Shown one piece after another: positions 10,460 through 21,832 of a DNA stretch of 64,000 bases. How positions within the stretch are numbered: position 1 is the first letter of the stretch; every line of letters begins with the position of its first letter. The DNA comes from Guyanagaster necrorhizus. Lineage: Eukaryota > Basidiomycota > Agaricomycetes > Agaricales > Physalacriaceae. A model generated the notes under the pieces. It saw only the letters and a list, made by a program, of their open reading frames with translations. It was not told the DNA's origin and did no database searches. The position numbers and the translations under genes were made by a program. Location: NCBI RefSeq assembly GCF_019112545.1, contig NW_025064929.1, positions 186,428 through 250,427 on the forward strand, in the 5' to 3' direction.

Positions 10460-12168
10460 TATATATGGCCTATTTTAGCAGAATGGGTGGGATCCTAGGT
10501 AACAGTTGTACCTGGTTCTTTGATTGGTATGGAGGCATCAGCCCAAGCAGATCCTTGGGATGCCATCAGAAGTATTCCTTCCAGGCATATTCTATCATGG
10601 CATACTGTAAAATTTGTCTTTGTTCAGTGTTTCCTGTATATTGGTACTCAAGTCCAAGAGGCATGGCCAACCAGCATACATCTTTCCACAAAAAGAGTAC
10701 TCCCTGCTCATATAGCTCCTGGTACTCTCTCTTCTTTGTCTGTTCAATTTCTTCTTTTAACACTTCTTCATCAGTATCTTCAGCAGCATATTGCATAAAT
10801 TGTTTGGTCCTAAAGAGGTCTTCCTTGCTCTCCTCGTTGCCCTCATCCCTGCTGTCCTCTTCCTCAAGGAGAGAACTGATGGATGGATCATAGATGGATG
10901 ATATGGCCAGCCTGAGCATTGCTGGGGAACTCATTGTTATTTTGGGTGCTAGATCCAGTAGTATTGGGAGCAGGCCCTTGGGCAGAGTGATGGATAGGGG
11001 GTTCCTGGAGTCCATAGTATCAAGTTCTTCCATGTGTTCTTTCCTCCTCCAGTTCTCAGTTATAGAGGCCAAAGTTTTGATAGAACTCTGGATTGAGGAA
11101 CTGGTGGGTGACTCTACTTCTCAGGAATCAGTGGAGAGCTCTGTTGGAGACATGGGCATTGTCAGATACTTGGAGCCCATAGGCTCCAAGGATGGAGTTG
11201 GCATCTGAGGAGATAGTGTCGGTACAGGTGGGGTACTAGAGGGAGAGGGGCCGATGATCCTCTCACACTGCCTGGTCTCTTCAAATTGCTTTGTCTCTGT
11301 TGATGACACTTCTGGCTGACCCTGCTCAGGGGTCTGTTTCTGAGGTGGGCTCATGAAAGGGTGATCCCAAATGGGAGTGGAGTCCATACCAAGTAGGAGA
11401 GGCTGACCCCAGCCAGGCAGCCTCTTCAGTTTGCTCTCACTGTCATGCCTGGCGATCATACTCAGCCTCTTTATACTCTCACTGGGTTTCAGCTTGTGTA
11501 TATTCTGCATGCTTTTCTTGAGCTCACTCATCAGCCACTCATCATGCTTGATTCTGCTGCTGCTGCTGTACTGTATCATTGTAATTAAAGGGGACTTGAA
11601 TGTTCCAGTCTGAGAAGACTCATCTGATAATTCTATCTCAGGCAATCCTTCCTCTAGTGCTAGCTGTTGCTGTTTCCAGCTCATTTCTGACATGGAGGTG
11701 ATTCTGGGGATTCTCTGCCTCAGTGATGGTGAGCTCCACATTTGTGAAATCTGAGTGGGTGCTTCTCCCATGGGAGTTGTCAATCTCCAATCTGCTGATG
11801 GATGGGCTTTGCTCAGGAATGGCATAGAGAGAGCTGTGGAGGAAGCTGAGGGTAGTCAGGGCTCTTGAAGCCATCCTGGAGGTATCAAGGGAGTCTTTAG
11901 CATGGTTTTCAATCCCTAGGCTGTGAGAGGCAGTAGTAGAGCTGGGGGGCCCACAAAGAAGTTCTGGAGGACATTCTCAGACTCCTGAATGACCATTGTG
12001 GTCCAAGGGTTCTGGAACCCTGTGAAGACAGGGTCATAGTATCTGCTGTTAGATTATCGAGGAGGGTACTGGTGTCTCTCTTCTTCTTGAGTGCTCCTCG
12101 GATGCCAGCTGCTATTTCTAGCCTCAGATATGGGTCATCCTTGTAGCTGGAAGGACATTCTGGCAGAG
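10460..12168 (-). pseudogene. Element A N-terminal extension upstream of Gag
   Basis: Frames at 11121-11825 and 10566-11072 encode a long Ser/Pro/Glu-rich region. It includes an acidic stretch 'SLLEEEDSRDEGNEES' and a charged helix-like 'EEVLKEEIEQTKKREYQELYEQG'. The same blocks occur in element B ('SLLEEGGDDELREEEE', 'EEALEKEVQKVRMQEYQEYF') and partly in C. It lies between the 5' LTR and the capsid-like domain, where chromoviruses usually have little coding sequence. No known domain is recognised. It could be the N-terminus of an enlarged Gag or a separate ORF. Element B disrupted it at 12173. Confidence 0.65.
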
Positions 12169-12173
12169 GGAGA

Positions 12174-12635
12174 TGTTAGGCTCAAGCTGCACATGATCAA
12201 CTAGCATGTGATAAACTAATGTGGCTTTATGTTCAAGCCTTCCATTAGAGTTCACTGTATGTACTGTTGTTGACTCTCTGTGCTTCAAGGCTTTGTGTGA
12301 CTAGCTCAAGAGTAGAATGAGATGAATAAACTTTAGCTTGAAGCTGAGGTTTACCAATGAGATTGAGCCTCTTAAATACTATATAGGTTCTGCTAATAAT
12401 ATTACATACTTATTGTGTACTCCTCTGCCTGTTGTGCTCATTGTCCTTGAGCATCATTACCATTCATAAAAAGGTTGTCTATGTCATCAGACATCATTGT
12501 TGCATTGAAAGACAATGACAGACTTGGCTAGTTGTGATGACTAAGCTTCATCTCATGATTCTAAGCACTCATTCTGACATCTTGACTAAGCATAAATAGG
12601 GGTCAAATCAGGAAAAGAATAGAAAAATTGTAATA
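12174..12635 (-). repeat. 3' LTR of element B (462 bp)
   Basis: It starts TGTTAGG and ends TAATA (12631-12635), where the partner ends TAACA. Same length as 19840-20301; differences are mainly C/T and G/A. Confidence 0.93.
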
Positions 12636-12648
12636 TTACCCTCTCCTT
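12636..12648 (-). other. Polypurine tract of element B
   Basis: On the minus strand AAGGAGAGGGTAA directly adjoins the 3' LTR, in the position matching the tract of element A. Confidence 0.72.
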
Positions 12649-12668
12649 AAGACCATCATCCTGATAGC

Positions 12669-15600
12669 TTAATTGAGGGATAATTCATAGTCATGTATGG
12701 CATTGTCAGCATTCATTAGCTTTTCATTTATCCATTGGTTGGATTCAGGGCTGTAACCCTTCCAACTGACCAGATAGTCGACTGTAGTTGTTATTCTGCT
12801 GCCTTTAGCTCTGATTTTTCAGAGCTTGTAGTTGAGAACTTGATTGACTTCATAATGTTCATTGTCATCGATCAGATCAGAGGGTGGTGGTAGAGATTTT
12901 TCCTGGTTCAGAAATGCAGGTGTGATGTAGAGCATCAGTAATATTTTATTAAAGATGTCATAAATCTTCCAAGATGTGGGTAGTTTGGGTTTATACATGC
13001 TGGCTCCAATTTTTGATATTATTGGGAAGGAGCCCATGCATTTGTCAGCCAGTTTGCATTTAGGGTATGGAAGGTGCAGGTTAGTTGTATCCGACCAAAC
13101 TTTATCATTAATAGAATATTCATGAGCTGGCCAGCAATGCTTGTCATACTGTTTTTTTATAGTTGTGGCCACCTTTTCGAGAGTGGCTTTGGTTTTGGTA
13201 TGAATTTTTGCCATCATGGTGGCAAAGTCTATGGATACAGGGGTGGTGGTACAATGCCACTCAGTTTGTGCAATATTGAGATGCCATCTATGATTGACAA
13301 AGAATGGTGTTTTTTTCATTGCTGAGTGAATCCAATTGTTGTGTTGGAATGCAGCAAGTGCCAGCCACTCTATGCAGTTGTCTTGTTGATAATTAATAAA
13401 TAACTGGAGGTACTTCTCTACCTCCTAGTTGACCTGCTCCATTTGCCCATCAGTTTGGGAGTGATATGTGATAGACACATTTCTTGTGATGTTTAGGAGA
13501 TGATAGAGGTCATCCAAGAATTTCAAAATGAATTGAGAGCCTCTGTCTGAGATTATGACCTGAGGCATGCTATACTTGGCATAGACTTCATCCTATAGTA
13601 TTTTGGCCCAGCCTTCAGAGGTCAATTCTGTAGAGCAAGCAATCGGTATGATCGCTTTAGAGAATCAATTGATTATGATGATGATTGTATTATAGCCATT
13701 GCAGTCAGACAATCCAGTGATCATATCAACTGAAATGTGGGTCCATGGTGTTGATGGAACCTGATTCAGATGAAGTGGAGTGGCTCATAGCTGGATTGAT
13801 GATTTGCCTCTTTGATAAACTTTGCATGCCTTGATGTATGTGCTGATATCATTACCTATTTTGGGCCACCAGTACTCCCTTAGTACCAGTTCTTTGGTCT
13901 TGGCAATGCCTGGATGTCCGATAGTGGTGTGATCATGGCATGTGGTGATGATTTCACCATGCAGCTGTTGATCATGAGGGATGTAAATTCACCCATCATA
14001 GTGAATGGGTCCTCCCTCCCTTGTCATTCCTCATTCATGGTTGAGGGATGGGGCTACTCATTGATCCCACTTGTAGTTATCCTGAGTCACACTTTTGATT
14101 TGTTCATGAATTTTCTCCTCCATTGGCATTATCATGGCTCTGAAGTGTTCAGGCCCTAACAATGTCACTTCCTCCTTGTCATCTCCTCCTTGATCATGGT
14201 CTGCATGCTGGCTAAGGAGGTCAGCCTTCTTGTTAGCCATTTCTGCTTTATGATGCAGTGTATATTGGTATTGGCTGAGTTCTATAACCCATCTGGCCTG
14301 CTGGCAGTTTAACTTCTGTGGCTGTCAGAAGTATTATAGATTTTGATGATCTGTTCAGATCTCAAACACCTCTGTGGCCCTGATCAGATAGTGTCACCAT
14401 TTCTCCAGGGTGAGCATGATAGTGAGTAACTCCTTGTCATAGATCTCATAATTGCATTCAGTGATGGTTAACACTTTGGAGAGAAATGCAACTGGCCTCC
14501 ACTTTCTGTCCTGTTCTTATGAAAGTATGGCTCTAATGGCACCTTTGCTGGAGTCAGCTTCGACTCAGAACTTTCCTCCCTGAGTGGAGATAGCAAGTAT
14601 GATGTCCTCGGCTAGCTGTCATTTTAAATCATTGAAGGTGGCTTGTTGGGGAGAGCCCCAGGTCCAGAGGCCATTACCAGTTAATTGGATCATAGGGCAG
14701 ATGATTTTGCTGTAGTCCTGGATAAATCGTCAGTAGAAGTTGGTGAACCCAAGAAATGATTGCAATTCCTTCTTCTTGGTTGGTTCTAGCTATTCAGTTA
14801 CTCCCACCACTTTGATGGGGTTTATGCAGATGCTCTCTTCACTGATGATGATCCCAAGGTATTTGGTCTCAAGCATCTCAAACTCGCACTTCTCTGCTTT
14901 GAGGAATAATTTGTGCTTCCTTATGAGGGCCAGTACCTGTCATACCAGCTTCCTGTGGTCCTCCTTTGTTTGTGACATGATGAGAATGTTGTCTAGGTAG
15001 ATAGTGACTTTTCCAGTGGTGATGAGGTCCTTGAATATGTTGTTTATCATCTACTGGAATGTCGCCAGGGAATTGGTGAGTCCAAAAAACATGACTGTTA
15101 GTTTGAATAATTCCTGGTTTGTTCAGAATGCAGCCTTCCACTCATCCCCCTCTTTGATGTGAATGTTGTTATACCCCCACCAGACATCAAGTTTGGTGTA
15201 ATATTTAGCTCTCTAGAGCTTGTCCATGAGTTCTGAGATCAAAAGAAGGAGGTATCAATTTTTGATCATCATCTCATTGAGCTTCCAATAGTCTTGGACT
15301 GGTCAGAGCTTACCATCCTTCTTTTTAATGAAGAAGAAGAGTGAAGCCATAAAGAATTTGGATGGCTGGATGTGTCCACTGGATAAGTTCTCATTCAAGA
15401 ACTTGTCGAGCTCCTGCTGTTCATTATTGCCAAGGGAGTATATTTTGCAATCCAGATTAGCATTTGCATTTGGAATCAGTTTAATCATGTGATTCTATAG
15501 CTTTGGTTCTGATAGCTCATCAAAGCTCTCCTTCTCAAACAGATCTTTGAAGTCTCATACCCATTCTGGCACCATTTCTTCAAAGGTTTTCTCCTCCTTG

Positions 15601-16300
15601 TGCTCATTCACTTTAGCAGTGAGATTATTGACATAGTGAACCATGCAGATATGTAGTTCCTTTTGGAGGTTGATGGCAAGGATGGTTTCCCCATTCTCCA
15701 TCTCCTCATCCCACTGGTCCTTCAGGTCCTCATCAGGCAATTTGAATGAAATTTTTCTGCACTAGCATCTTGCAAATGTAATTCGTCTGGTTTTTCAGTT
15801 GATTAGCAGGTTATGGTGTATTAGCCAGTCATGGCCAAGGAAGACTTCCCTGGTCCCAAGATCAGTGATGGCCAGGTCAATTCACTTAGAACAATTGCCA
15901 ATTGTGAGTCTGAGTTCAACAAACTCAGTAATTGACCCAGCTTGGTTTTTGGTGCCATCGGCATTGTAGACTGAGATCAGTGCAGCAGTGGCCTGGGTCA
16001 GGAGTCTATGCTTGTTGATGAAAGCTCAGTTGATGGAACTCCCCATACAACTGCTATCAATTAAAGCAGTTACCACATAGGTTGTCCAGGAAGTGAGGGT
16101 TTCAATTTGAGCCTTAGCAAGTAAGTCCTGTCCAGGTGTTTTGGACCTTTGAATGAATTTTTGAGGTCCACAGAGCTCGTCAAGCCATTCCAATGCCTGG
16201 CATCACTCTGCTCCTTTCATCCCCTCTACCATTTTGTCAATGACTTCTTTGGCTCTGGTCCAATGAACCCAATTTTTGAGCATGGCTTTGGCCATTGCTT
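12669..16300 (-). pseudogene. Element B pol with mutated active sites and chromodomain
   Basis: The chromodomain with 'DYLVSWKGYSPESNQWI' lies at about 12700-12770 and precedes the stop at 12669-12671. A TGA interrupts it, in a 'KL*KIR' context where CGA is the likely original. The integrase C-terminal part is at 12819-13319 ('TPFFVNH', 'KLADKCMGSFPII'). The RT box at 14988-14999 reads YLDN instead of YxDD, removing a catalytic aspartate. The protease loop at 16050-16058 reads DSS instead of DSG. A protease-to-RT linker frame lies at 15555-15740 and an RT N-terminal frame at 15303-15488. Catalysis would be lost even without the stops. Confidence 0.87.
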
Positions 16301-16666
16301 CATTCTTGGCATTCTTGATGGCCCTCTAAGTCCATTCAGTATTGAATGGCTTGAGCCAAGTATTAGGGCTCTCTGCCTCTATTCAGCCTGAAGGCATTTG
16401 AGTTTCTTTAGGCGATTCTTTGGTATGTGGATGGGAAATCTGGAGTATATTCGAATGTGCTGGTACAATAGGTATAGAAGTAACTACAAAAGTCCTATCA
16501 GTCTGACTAGCAGCTGGTAATTGCACACCATTAAAGTCTTTGGCTGATCCAGTGGAATTGCTCACTGGTCAGCCTCATCTTTTACTTCCTCCACCTTGGT
16601 CTCTTTCCTGAGTTCTTTGTCTTCCTTCTGTAACTTGGCAATTTATGCCCAGATGTCTTCATGGGT

Positions 16667-17770
16667 TCATTTCTTCTTTGGGCAATCCTTCACCATATGA
16701 CCCTTCTGTCTACAGTTGAAACACTTTCCTTCTTTCTTCATCTGGTCTATGTCCATCAGCTTCCCACTCCCCATGTAAGTTGTCTCTGTCCTAGTTTTCT
16801 GGCTTCTATAGGTGGGGGCCATTGAGGGTCTCAGTGATTTTCCAGCAGTTTGCCCTGACTTGTTTAGGGTTGGCAGGGTCAGCTTCTTGATGTAGTCTTG
16901 CAATGTCAATGATTCCACTTTCTGCCTTTGTCATTCTTTGTATATCTCAATGATCCTCTCCTTCCATTCATCATACCCAACCAGCATTAGCATTTTGATG
17001 CTGATTGTGAAGATCATTGTGATGTACAAAGATGGAACTCCTCACTTGAGGGCCTCGACCATCCTCCCATCATTAGTGACATCCTCTCAGATTCTGGCAA
17101 GTCTGACAAGCCACTCTAACTCATCAAAGTAATCTGTGGCTGCCTTATCTCTCATCTTGTATTCTTTGATCCTCTGCTTATGTACTTCTTGCACCATCAG
17201 GTCAACAAATTTGTTGTATACTATTTGTTTAAACACTGGCTACAAGAGATATCGGTAGTGTCCCCTAGTTGTTGATCAAAAGTTTGGAGAGATAAAGATC
17301 CACCAGTTCTTTGCCTTTTCCTCAAAGTAGAAGGCAGCAAAGACTATCTTGTTTATATCTGTCCTCAGGTATCTGATGTAGACCTCGAAATACTGTTCAC
17401 AGTCTATAAAGAAGCAGTTGATGTTGTCAGAGACCTCCTTAAAAGAGCAGAGTTTTTGTAAGAGGTCAAGATGACATTAGAGGACTGCAACATCATGGGG
17501 TAACACACCCATCAGGTTCAGCCAGTCAGAGAATGAGGGCCATCACCACTCATTTGGTGGCTCTGGGAATGAATGAAGTGAGTTATCATTGGTGACTGGG
17601 CTTCCATGCAGCAATTCTTCTTTTCAGATGATGACTCCATTCCTGATGGTAAACCTGAGTCATACTGCTTCAGGGTCATCTCAGCTTGGTTCTTTTCTCA
17701 TGCCACTACCACTTGCTTCATCAGGTGGGGGCTGGGCCTCTAACAGTCAGCTTCCTTTGCTGGTTCATGA
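16667..17770 (-). pseudogene. Element B Gag core with CCHC zinc knuckle
   Basis: The frame at 16667-16918 ends in CFNCRQKGHMVKDC and PKKK, a CX2CX4HX4C knuckle almost identical to that of element A. Upstream minus-strand sequence to about 17700 corresponds to the capsid-like part of A but is split among frames. It is followed by protease and preceded by the N-terminal extension. Confidence 0.8.
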
Positions 17771-19824
17771 GTTTTGATATAAGGTCAGCATCTCTTTAGA
17801 TTGTGGTCAGGATCAAGTAAGCCGGGTTGCTATGGAGGAAGATGATGGTGCAGAGTACAAAAACATACTGCAGACTGATGGGGCCTTGTATATGGCTCAT
17901 TTCAGTGCGATAGGAGGTGTTCACAGTATGAGTTGTATTATGGGTGTTGGCTGGTATGTCAGAGCCCAGCTAACTTGGTCTTCAGGGTGTTTTTTGTTAT
18001 ACTGCTGAGCAGTATAGTCAGTTGCCACATGTCTCAGAATTTTTACTTGTTCATCAGTTGTAGAATTTAAATATAATTGTTCTAACTGTGATGCTATCCA
18101 AGTAGCATCATGCCATAGAAAATTTACCCCTCACAGGAAATACTCCTGATATTCCTGCATTCTCACTTTCTGCACTTCTTTTTCCAATGCTTCTTCATCC
18201 GTAGTTTCTTCGAAATGATAAGCAAGTTCTCTCCCCATCTGAGGCAAGTCACTGCTCTCAGTTTCCTCTTCCTCCCTGAGCTCATCATCCCCCCCTTCCT
18301 CAAGGAGAGAGTTGATAGGCAGATCATAGGAACTCCCCACGTCCTCTGAGGGTTGTATCATTGACTCACTGTTCTTGCTGGATATTCAGCCCAGTGATGG
18401 GGGCTGAAGAGTCTGAGGCATTATGATAGGTGAAAGCAGACTGACTTCCAATATTGGAGTCATACCGACTCTCTCCTGCTGCTCTCACCATCGCCACTCA
18501 CTCATGATAGAGCTGGACATTTCTTCTGTGGTCTTCATCGAGGAGCTGCCTGACAACTCTACTTCCAAGAAATCCTCAGAGGGTGTGGGTGAGGATGTAG
18601 GCATTTCCAGAGACCTATAATCTGTAGTGTCTGAGGACAGACTTGTTACTCCTGAATATAGTATCAGCACTAGGGGTTCATTGGGGAGAGAGATATTAGA
18701 GGGTCAGGGCTCACTCAGATATGCTGATATCCCCATGTCTTCAGGCATGAGTGCTATCTGCCCAGCATTCTGGGATTCTACTGCTAGCAGTGCTGGATTC
18801 TCAGAAGATGGGGGTCAAGACTGAGAGGTCAGCTTGTATGGATGCGAGTATGCTGGTGACCTCTGGCTGTAGTCTGTACCAGTTGGCTGGGTCCACCTGG
18901 GCCAGTTGGTTTCTTTTGACCTCTTGCTAACTGTCCCAATTCTGACAATCATATTCTGCAGCTGCTCTTTCCCTTTATCGCTGGCCCTCCTCTGTGAGCT
19001 GGTTTTCAAGCTCACTGCATATCAGCTGCAGCTTGTTCTGCTGCCTGTGCTCTTCTTGTCAGACAGCATCATTGTAGTTAAAGGGGACATTAGTGTTCTA
19101 TGTGGAAAAGCATCGATGGATGATGTTGTCCCACTGTTTTCTAATCCTTCACTCATCATTGAGCTGGTCAGAGGGAGACTGCCCCAGCCCTGCACTGGTT
19201 CCAAGGGAGCAGGCTGGAGAGGGAGAGCCAGCAGGCTGGCTGCAAGATATCGATGCATGGGATCTTGAAGCTATCCAAGTGGCATCAAGAGAGTCTTAGA
19301 TGCAGTCAGCAATCTCATGAGTACAGAAGGCAGTAGTGTCAGGGGATAGAGACTGCTGAAAGAAGTCCTCTAGGAGGTCTTGGTCTTTGTTGTTGGGGAT
19401 AGCATCTGATTCAAAGATCTCATGTCCTTCTGAGACACGAGAGTGCTGGTTTCTAGATCAGGGAGGGTATTGTCCTCCCATTTCTTCCTGACTATTCTTT
19501 GGATTCAAGCCACTAGGTCTGGCTTCAGGTTCATCTGGGGGCTGATAGGTCATTCTTTGGGATTCGGGGATGTCATGGAGAGATATGTTGAGGGTTATGT
19601 TTTATAGGATTTGTTGAATGTGTCAAAATTCCTGATAATGTCTTATCATCCAGATGGTGATAGAATGGCATCTCCAGCACAGCTGGATGATCACCAATAA
19701 GCCAATCAGTGTTCTGACGATAGAAGCAAGGAGTTCAAAAAACTCGTGATCAAAGTTGGGGTCATTGTTATTGAAAGGAGGCATTCAGTTTCTCAGCACA
19801 ATTGGGCTTGAGAAAGAGAAGCTA
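17771..19824 (-). pseudogene. Element B N-terminal extension upstream of Gag
   Basis: Frames at 18131-18361, 18485-18670, 18815-19015 and 19022-19258 carry blocks shared with elements A and C. They include an acidic Glu-rich run, a charged 'ALEKEVQKVRMQEYQEYF' segment and the 'DYRSLEMPTSS' block followed by 'MKTTEEMSSSI'. The composition is Ser/Pro/Glu-rich and suggests disorder plus short helices. No recognised domain. It is separated from the 5' LTR by the primer site at 19825-19838. Confidence 0.62.
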
Positions 19825-19838
19825 CAGCTTCAAGCTAA
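19825..19838 (-). other. Self-complementary primer binding site of element B
   Basis: The 14 bases cagcttcaagctaa lie one base from the 5' LTR (starting at 19840). They are the exact reverse complement of LTR bases 19999-20012. This fits self-priming by the RNA 5' end rather than by a tRNA. Confidence 0.75.
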
Positions 19839-19839
19839 T

Positions 19840-20301
19840 TGTTAGGCTCAAGCCACACATGATCAACTAGCACATGATAAACTAACATGACTTCATGTTC
19901 AAGCCTTCTGTTAGAGTTCACTGTATGTACTGTTGTTGACTCCCTGTGCTTCAAGGCTTTGTGTGACTAGCTTAAGAGTAGAATGAGATGAATAAACTTT
20001 AGCTTGAAGCTGGGGTTTACCAGTGAGATCGAGCCTCTTAAATACTATACAGGTTCTGCTAATAATATTACATACTTATTGTGTACTCCTCTGCCTGTTG
20101 TGCTCATTGTCCTTAGGCATCGTTACCATTTATAAAAAGGTTGTCTACATCATCAGGCATCATTGTTGTGTCAAAGGACAATGACAGACTTGGCTAGTTG
20201 TGATGACTAAGCTTCATCTCATAGTCCTAAGCACTCATTCTGACACCTTGACTAAGCATAAATAGAGGTCAAATCGGGAAAAGAATAGGAAAATCATAAC
20301 A
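19840..20301 (-). repeat. 5' LTR of element B (462 bp)
   Basis: TGTTAGG...ATAACA termini; the partner of 12174-12635. In element orientation this is the promoter-bearing upstream LTR. It is followed on the right by the target duplication ggagg and then the rest of element A. Confidence 0.93.
19999..20049 (-). promoter_or_regulatory. Predicted core promoter inside 5' LTR B
   Basis: On the minus strand TATAGTATTTAAG (about 20037-20049) lies about 30 bases upstream of CAGCTTCAAGCTAA (20012 to 19999), the segment complementary to the primer site. TATA spacing and primer complementarity both place the RNA start at about 20012. Confidence 0.55.
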
Positions 20302-20557
20302 GGAGGAATACCATGGAAAGATAAATCTGAGGTTACATTTCTAAAGATGATGCAGATCTGTTGGAATGCTTGATAGTGCCTGACTACTCAAGCAGTTATT
20401 GATTGTCATCTGTGGCAGAGGATTATAATGGCAAGAAGACTTAACAGCATTCCGATGATGGAGGCTATCAGTTCAAAGAAGTTGTGATTGAGATTGGTGG
20501 TAGTGGCAGAGGACATTCAGTTTCTCAGCACAATTGGGCTTGAGAAGGGAAAGGTGA
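20302..20557 (-). other. Detached 5' leader of element A
   Basis: These 256 bases belong to element A between its primer site and the point where B inserted. They continue across B into 12173. No frame of use is seen. Confidence 0.75.
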
Positions 20558-20570
20558 AGCTTTGAGCTAA
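20558..20570 (-). other. Self-complementary primer binding site of element A
   Basis: agctttgagctaa, one base from the LTR at 20572. It matches the reverse complement of LTR bases 20732-20744 except at the central dinucleotide (TG here, CA there), as expected from divergent decay of an original CG. Confidence 0.68.
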
Positions 20571-20571
20571 T

Positions 20572-21043
20572 TGTTAGGCTCAAGCTGCATATGATCAATG
20601 GGCATGTGATAAACTATCATGACTTCACATTCGAGCCTTCTGATAGAGTTCACTGTTTGTGCTGATATTGACTCCCAGTGTGTCAAGGCTTTGTGTGTAT
20701 AGCTTGAGAGTAGAATGAGATAGAATAAACTTTAGCTTGAAGCTGGAGTTACCCAGTGAGAGCAAGCCTCCTTAAATATTGTATATTGTCTGCTAATAAT
20801 ACTATATACTTATTGTGGGTTGCTCCATCTTTTATGCCCATTGTCCTTGGTCATCATTACCATACATAAAAAGGATTGTGGATCATCATGCAATGCTGCT
20901 ATGTTGAAAGACAATGGCTGACTTGGCTAGTTGTGATGATTAAGCCTCATCCCATGGTCCTAAGTGCTTGTCCTAGCACTCTGACTAAGCATAAATAGGG
21001 GTTAAATCGAAGAAAGGATGAAGAAACAAGAAAAATCATAACA
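20572..21043 (-). repeat. 5' LTR of element A (472 bp)
   Basis: TGTTAGG...ATAACA termini; the partner of 4742-5213. It is followed by the target duplication catat. It contains a TATA-like AATATTTAAG on the minus strand at 20771-20780, about 30 bases upstream of the primer-complementary segment ending at 20745. Confidence 0.93.
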
Positions 21044-21048
21044 CATAT

Positions 21049-21832
21049 TTAGAGATATAGTTCTAATACTTATGCAACATAATCACATGAGCAATAAAGC
21101 TATAGTTGAAATAGTACAGTATAACAGTGTAATCTAGGGACTTGTTGCTAATCATAGTTGATTAATGGCAGTGTCAAGGATGGAAGGTGAAAGAAAATAG
21201 TAAGTGGCACCACAGTGAGCTGGCTTTCAATTCATTATGATCTGATTAATGGGTTGCATATTTAGTGCACATGGTCACTTTTGAGAATTCATGACCTGAA
21301 GGAAACCATTATGGAGTACCACATGTAAATCACTTACCACCCATACTGGAGTGGTTTTTGAAGTACTTACTAGAGCCATTAGTAAAGCATAGAATAAGTA
21401 TATATGCATGACATCTGTTCAAGGATCTACAACTTACTTTTTCCACAAGATGAAAGTTATGTTGACAGAACTGTGTGAGGATCCTCAAAAGGGGGGAAAG
21501 TTGTTGTAAGTACAGAGGAGAGTACAGTATAGAGGATTGGATTAGCCTCTTGAGAGAGAGACATTGTGCTTAAATACATTTTGTACTACTTCAAGAGCTT
21601 TCTATGAAATACTATATAAGTCCAAGTCAGCTGCCACTGATTCGAGTACATTCTCGTACTCGCTCGGGATTGCTATCCCAACAAAAGTAAACAAGCTGCA
21701 TCGCAGAAAACAACAGTAGAAATCACGGAAACCGGCGGTTAACCCAGACTCATCGGGCCGAAGCGTCGATCACCACGTGCAGGCATGTCACCTTGCTCCG
21801 ATCGTGACTGATAAACTTAAACCACGACGCTC
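21049..21832. other. Right half of the element A target and CpG boundary
   Basis: The CpG-poor sequence continues to about 21640 without a gene. From about 21645 (ctcgtactcgctcggg) CpG becomes frequent. The last 190 bases are the likely promoter and leader of the Crinkler/kinase gene. No clear TATA box is seen. Confidence 0.5.

Larger units (their letters stand above)
12174..20301 (-). mobile_element. Element B: Ty3/gypsy chromovirus nested in element A
   Basis: An 8.1-kb element on the minus strand with equal 462-bp LTRs at 12174-12635 and 19840-20301. The flanks are ggaga (12169-12173) and ggagg (20302-20306), a 5-bp target duplication with one transition. Domain order is the same as in A. 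B is closely related to A but belongs to another subfamily, judging by LTR length and sequence; its LTR length matches that of C. Because it sits inside A, it inserted later. It is inactive: the RT YLDD box reads YLDN and the protease DSG reads DSS. Confidence 0.93.
4742..21043 (-). mobile_element. Element A: Ty3/gypsy chromovirus, interrupted by element B
   Basis: A complete LTR retrotransposon on the minus strand with 472-bp LTRs at both ends and a perfect 5-bp target duplication (catat at 4737-4741 and 21044-21048). Internal order from right to left: primer site, leader, N-terminal extension, Gag with CCHC knuckle, protease with DSG, RT with YLDD, RNase H region, integrase, chromodomain and a polypurine tract at 5214-5226. 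Element B inserted into the extension region at 12173/20302. Without B the element is about 8.2 kb. Frames are broken throughout, with mostly CG-to-TG/CA type changes, so it is not autonomous. Confidence 0.93.
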
